Assembly: GCA_021323755.1 (NCBI GenBank)
Contig: JAJPKJ010000074.1
Coordinates: 91,152 to 155,151 of the forward strand
Origin: Chitinophagales bacterium
GTDB taxonomy: Bacteria; Bacteroidota; Bacteroidia; Chitinophagales; Chitinophagaceae
Reading direction: 5' to 3'
DNA: 64,000 nucleotides
Positions 63,056 through 64,000 of the stretch are shown here, piece after piece; position 1 is the stretch's first letter; the number at the start of each line of letters is the position of its first letter. A program made the position numbers and the translations under genes. The notes under the pieces are model-generated. The model did no database searches, was not told the DNA's origin, and saw only the letters and a program-made list of their open reading frames with translations.

Positions 63056-64000
63056 TTACCTTAGTAATAGAGCGTTGCCTGCAAAATTGTATGTCTTTCC
63101 ATCATCACCTATAGCCTGAACAGTCCACGTATAGACATCAGAGACCTGTGGTTTTCCATTGAATACGCCGTTCCAGCCGTTACCGATTACATTTGTTTCA
63201 AACATCAACTGACCCCATCTGTCAAATACTCTGAAATAGAGCAATTGTTTGATGTTTACCGTTAGTGGGAATAGTTTGTCGTTATTTCCATCTCCATTAG
63301 GCGACCACGCGGTTGGTACGAATACAGCAGAGGTTGTCAGATTTCCAGAACTCAATACAACCAACTGGCTATCTATAATCATACATCCACTTGCAGACGC
63401 AATGGTTATTGTATAATCCGTTTGCTGATCATAATTGAATGTTGGATTACTTATGTTATACTGATTCAATCCTACACCCGGGTTCCAGGAATAAGTGTAT
63501 GTGTCATTGAATATTCTCGCTTGCAATGGCGTGTTGACATTTGCTATCGTGGTTATTGTCGGATATCGGGTATTGAATGAACTTGAATCAATTGCCAAAT
63601 TTAATGTTGCCGCTGAGTCACATCCAGTGCTGTTAGTCAGATGCACCGTATAAGAACCTGGAGATGGGTAATTATTTCCATTCCAGCTATATGGTAATTG
63701 GTTTACGCAAACGGTGACCTGTGTCAAGCTTGTTGTTGGTCCATTAATGGTGATGTTGATAGTCGCCGGCAATCCGCAAGATCCGCTGTTGGGCGTAAAC
63801 AGATACTGCGTCGTGCCAACAGTTGCTGTGCTTATTTCAGCTGGGCTCCAGGTTCCGGCAATTCCTTCAACAGATGTTGTTGGTAATTGTGTCGGAATAG
63901 AATTTTGACAGAACGGGCCAATCGCAGCGAATGTTGGCGTCATTCCCGTAGTTACCGTGATACCCACTGTCGCCGTCGCCGTTGGCGTCGTCAGACAGCC
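63056..64000 (-). CDS. Large T9SS-exported adhesin-like protein with gliding-motility C-terminal domain (3' part only)
   Basis: 314 codons inside the window; the frame is open to the right edge, so the start is missing. The C-terminal 90 residues (FVPTAWSPNGDGNNDKLFPL, FRVFDRWGQLMFETN, WNGVFNGKPQVSDVYTWTV) are the type B T9SS sorting domain (CHU_C/TIGR04131-like). Before it are Ig-like or PKD-like modules. One complete unit begins TPTFAAIGPFCQNSIPTQLP and ends at LFTPNSGSCGLPATINITING, a pattern usually repeated many times in these proteins. The protein is secreted and bound to the cell surface. It is upstream of, and probably co-transcribed with, porP. Confidence 0.9.
   Translation of the reverse strand, partial: GCLTTPTATATVGITVTTGMTPTFAAIGPFCQNSIPTQLPTTSVEGIAGTWSPAEISTATVGTTQYLFTPNSGSCGLPATINITINGPTTSLTQVTVCVNQLPYSWNGNNYPSPGSYTVHLTNSTGCDSAATLNLAIDSSSFNTRYPTITTIANVNTPLQARIFNDTYTYSWNPGVGLNQYNISNPTFNYDQQTDYTITIASASGCMIIDSQLVVLSSGNLTTSAVFVPTAWSPNGDGNNDKLFPLTVNIKQLLYFRVFDRWGQLMFETNVIGNGWNGVFNGKPQVSDVYTWTVQAIGDDGKTYNFAGNALLLR

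Overview
The window looks like a chromosomal segment of a free-living Bacteroidota, most likely of the Chitinophagales/Chitinophagaceae type. Evidence: recurrent TAnnTTTG promoter -7 boxes close to start codons, few Shine-Dalgarno sequences, type IX secretion (T9SS) proteins (PorP/SprF and a gliding-motility C-terminal domain), a TonB receptor with a CarboxypepD_reg-like N-terminus, DUF6702, a PafA-type phosphatase and alpha-oxoamine-synthase lipid chemistry. I see no insertion sequence, phage, CRISPR array, plasmid or restriction/defence locus. Nearly all of it is housekeeping and cell-envelope DNA.

Layout. 0-3.4 kb: start of purM (cut by the left edge), ribF, holA and an abundant-looking coiled-coil membrane protein with a sigma-54-like promoter. 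3.4-9.3 kb: a large SprA-reminiscent outer-membrane protein, a VOC enzyme and a YbiT-like ABC-F protein. 9.4-15.9 kb (minus strand): an apparent run of cysteine desulfurase, GH13 lipoprotein, glucokinase and DUF1624 membrane protein, plus a GlmM/phosphomannomutase. 16-24 kb: methyltransferase, lectin-like secreted protein, clan GH-A-like lipoprotein paired with an LtaS-like sulfatase, PAP2 and CNNM/CorC membrane proteins. 23.7-27.3 kb: DUF6702, HupE/UreJ and M1 peptidase. 27.3-31.8 kb: MORN-like protein, BNR/sortilin propeller, parvulin PPIase and aroQ. 31.9-36.8 kb: carA and the alpha operon infA-rpmJ-rpsM-rpsK-rpsD-rpoA-rplQ, which starts at its own promoter. 36.9-42.8 kb: small proteins, hmgA, Nudix, PD40 and TPR proteins, rpe. 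43-49 kb: TonB receptor, pdxJ, and the glycolytic pair pfkA-pyk. 49-56 kb: orphan 7TMR-DISM histidine kinase, ftsK-lolA, ubiX, thioredoxin. 56-60 kb: a candidate small RNA, an alpha-oxoamine synthase, pafA, and two divergent tRNA genes (Val, Lys). 60-64 kb: BamA-like barrel, PorP/SprF and the 3' end of a large T9SS adhesin running off the right edge.

How it fits together: glycolysis (glk, pfkA, pyk), pentose-phosphate (rpe), PLP (pdxJ), flavin (ribF), shikimate (aroQ) and pyrimidine/arginine (carA) genes are scattered among envelope functions (LolA, BamA-like, TonB receptor, T9SS, LtaS-like, alpha-oxoamine synthase). I did not find a clearly new multi-gene system. The signals most worth following are the candidate sRNA at about 56.34-56.41 kb, two genes whose promoter predicts leaderless mRNA, the ABC-F protein in which exactly one of the two composite ATP sites is degenerate, the sigma-54-like element at 2.31 kb, the conserved-looking DUF6702/HupE/M1 trio, and the adhesin-PorP pair at the right edge. 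Start sites were moved from the longest reading frame where an ATG, signal peptide or promoter argued for it; each case is stated.
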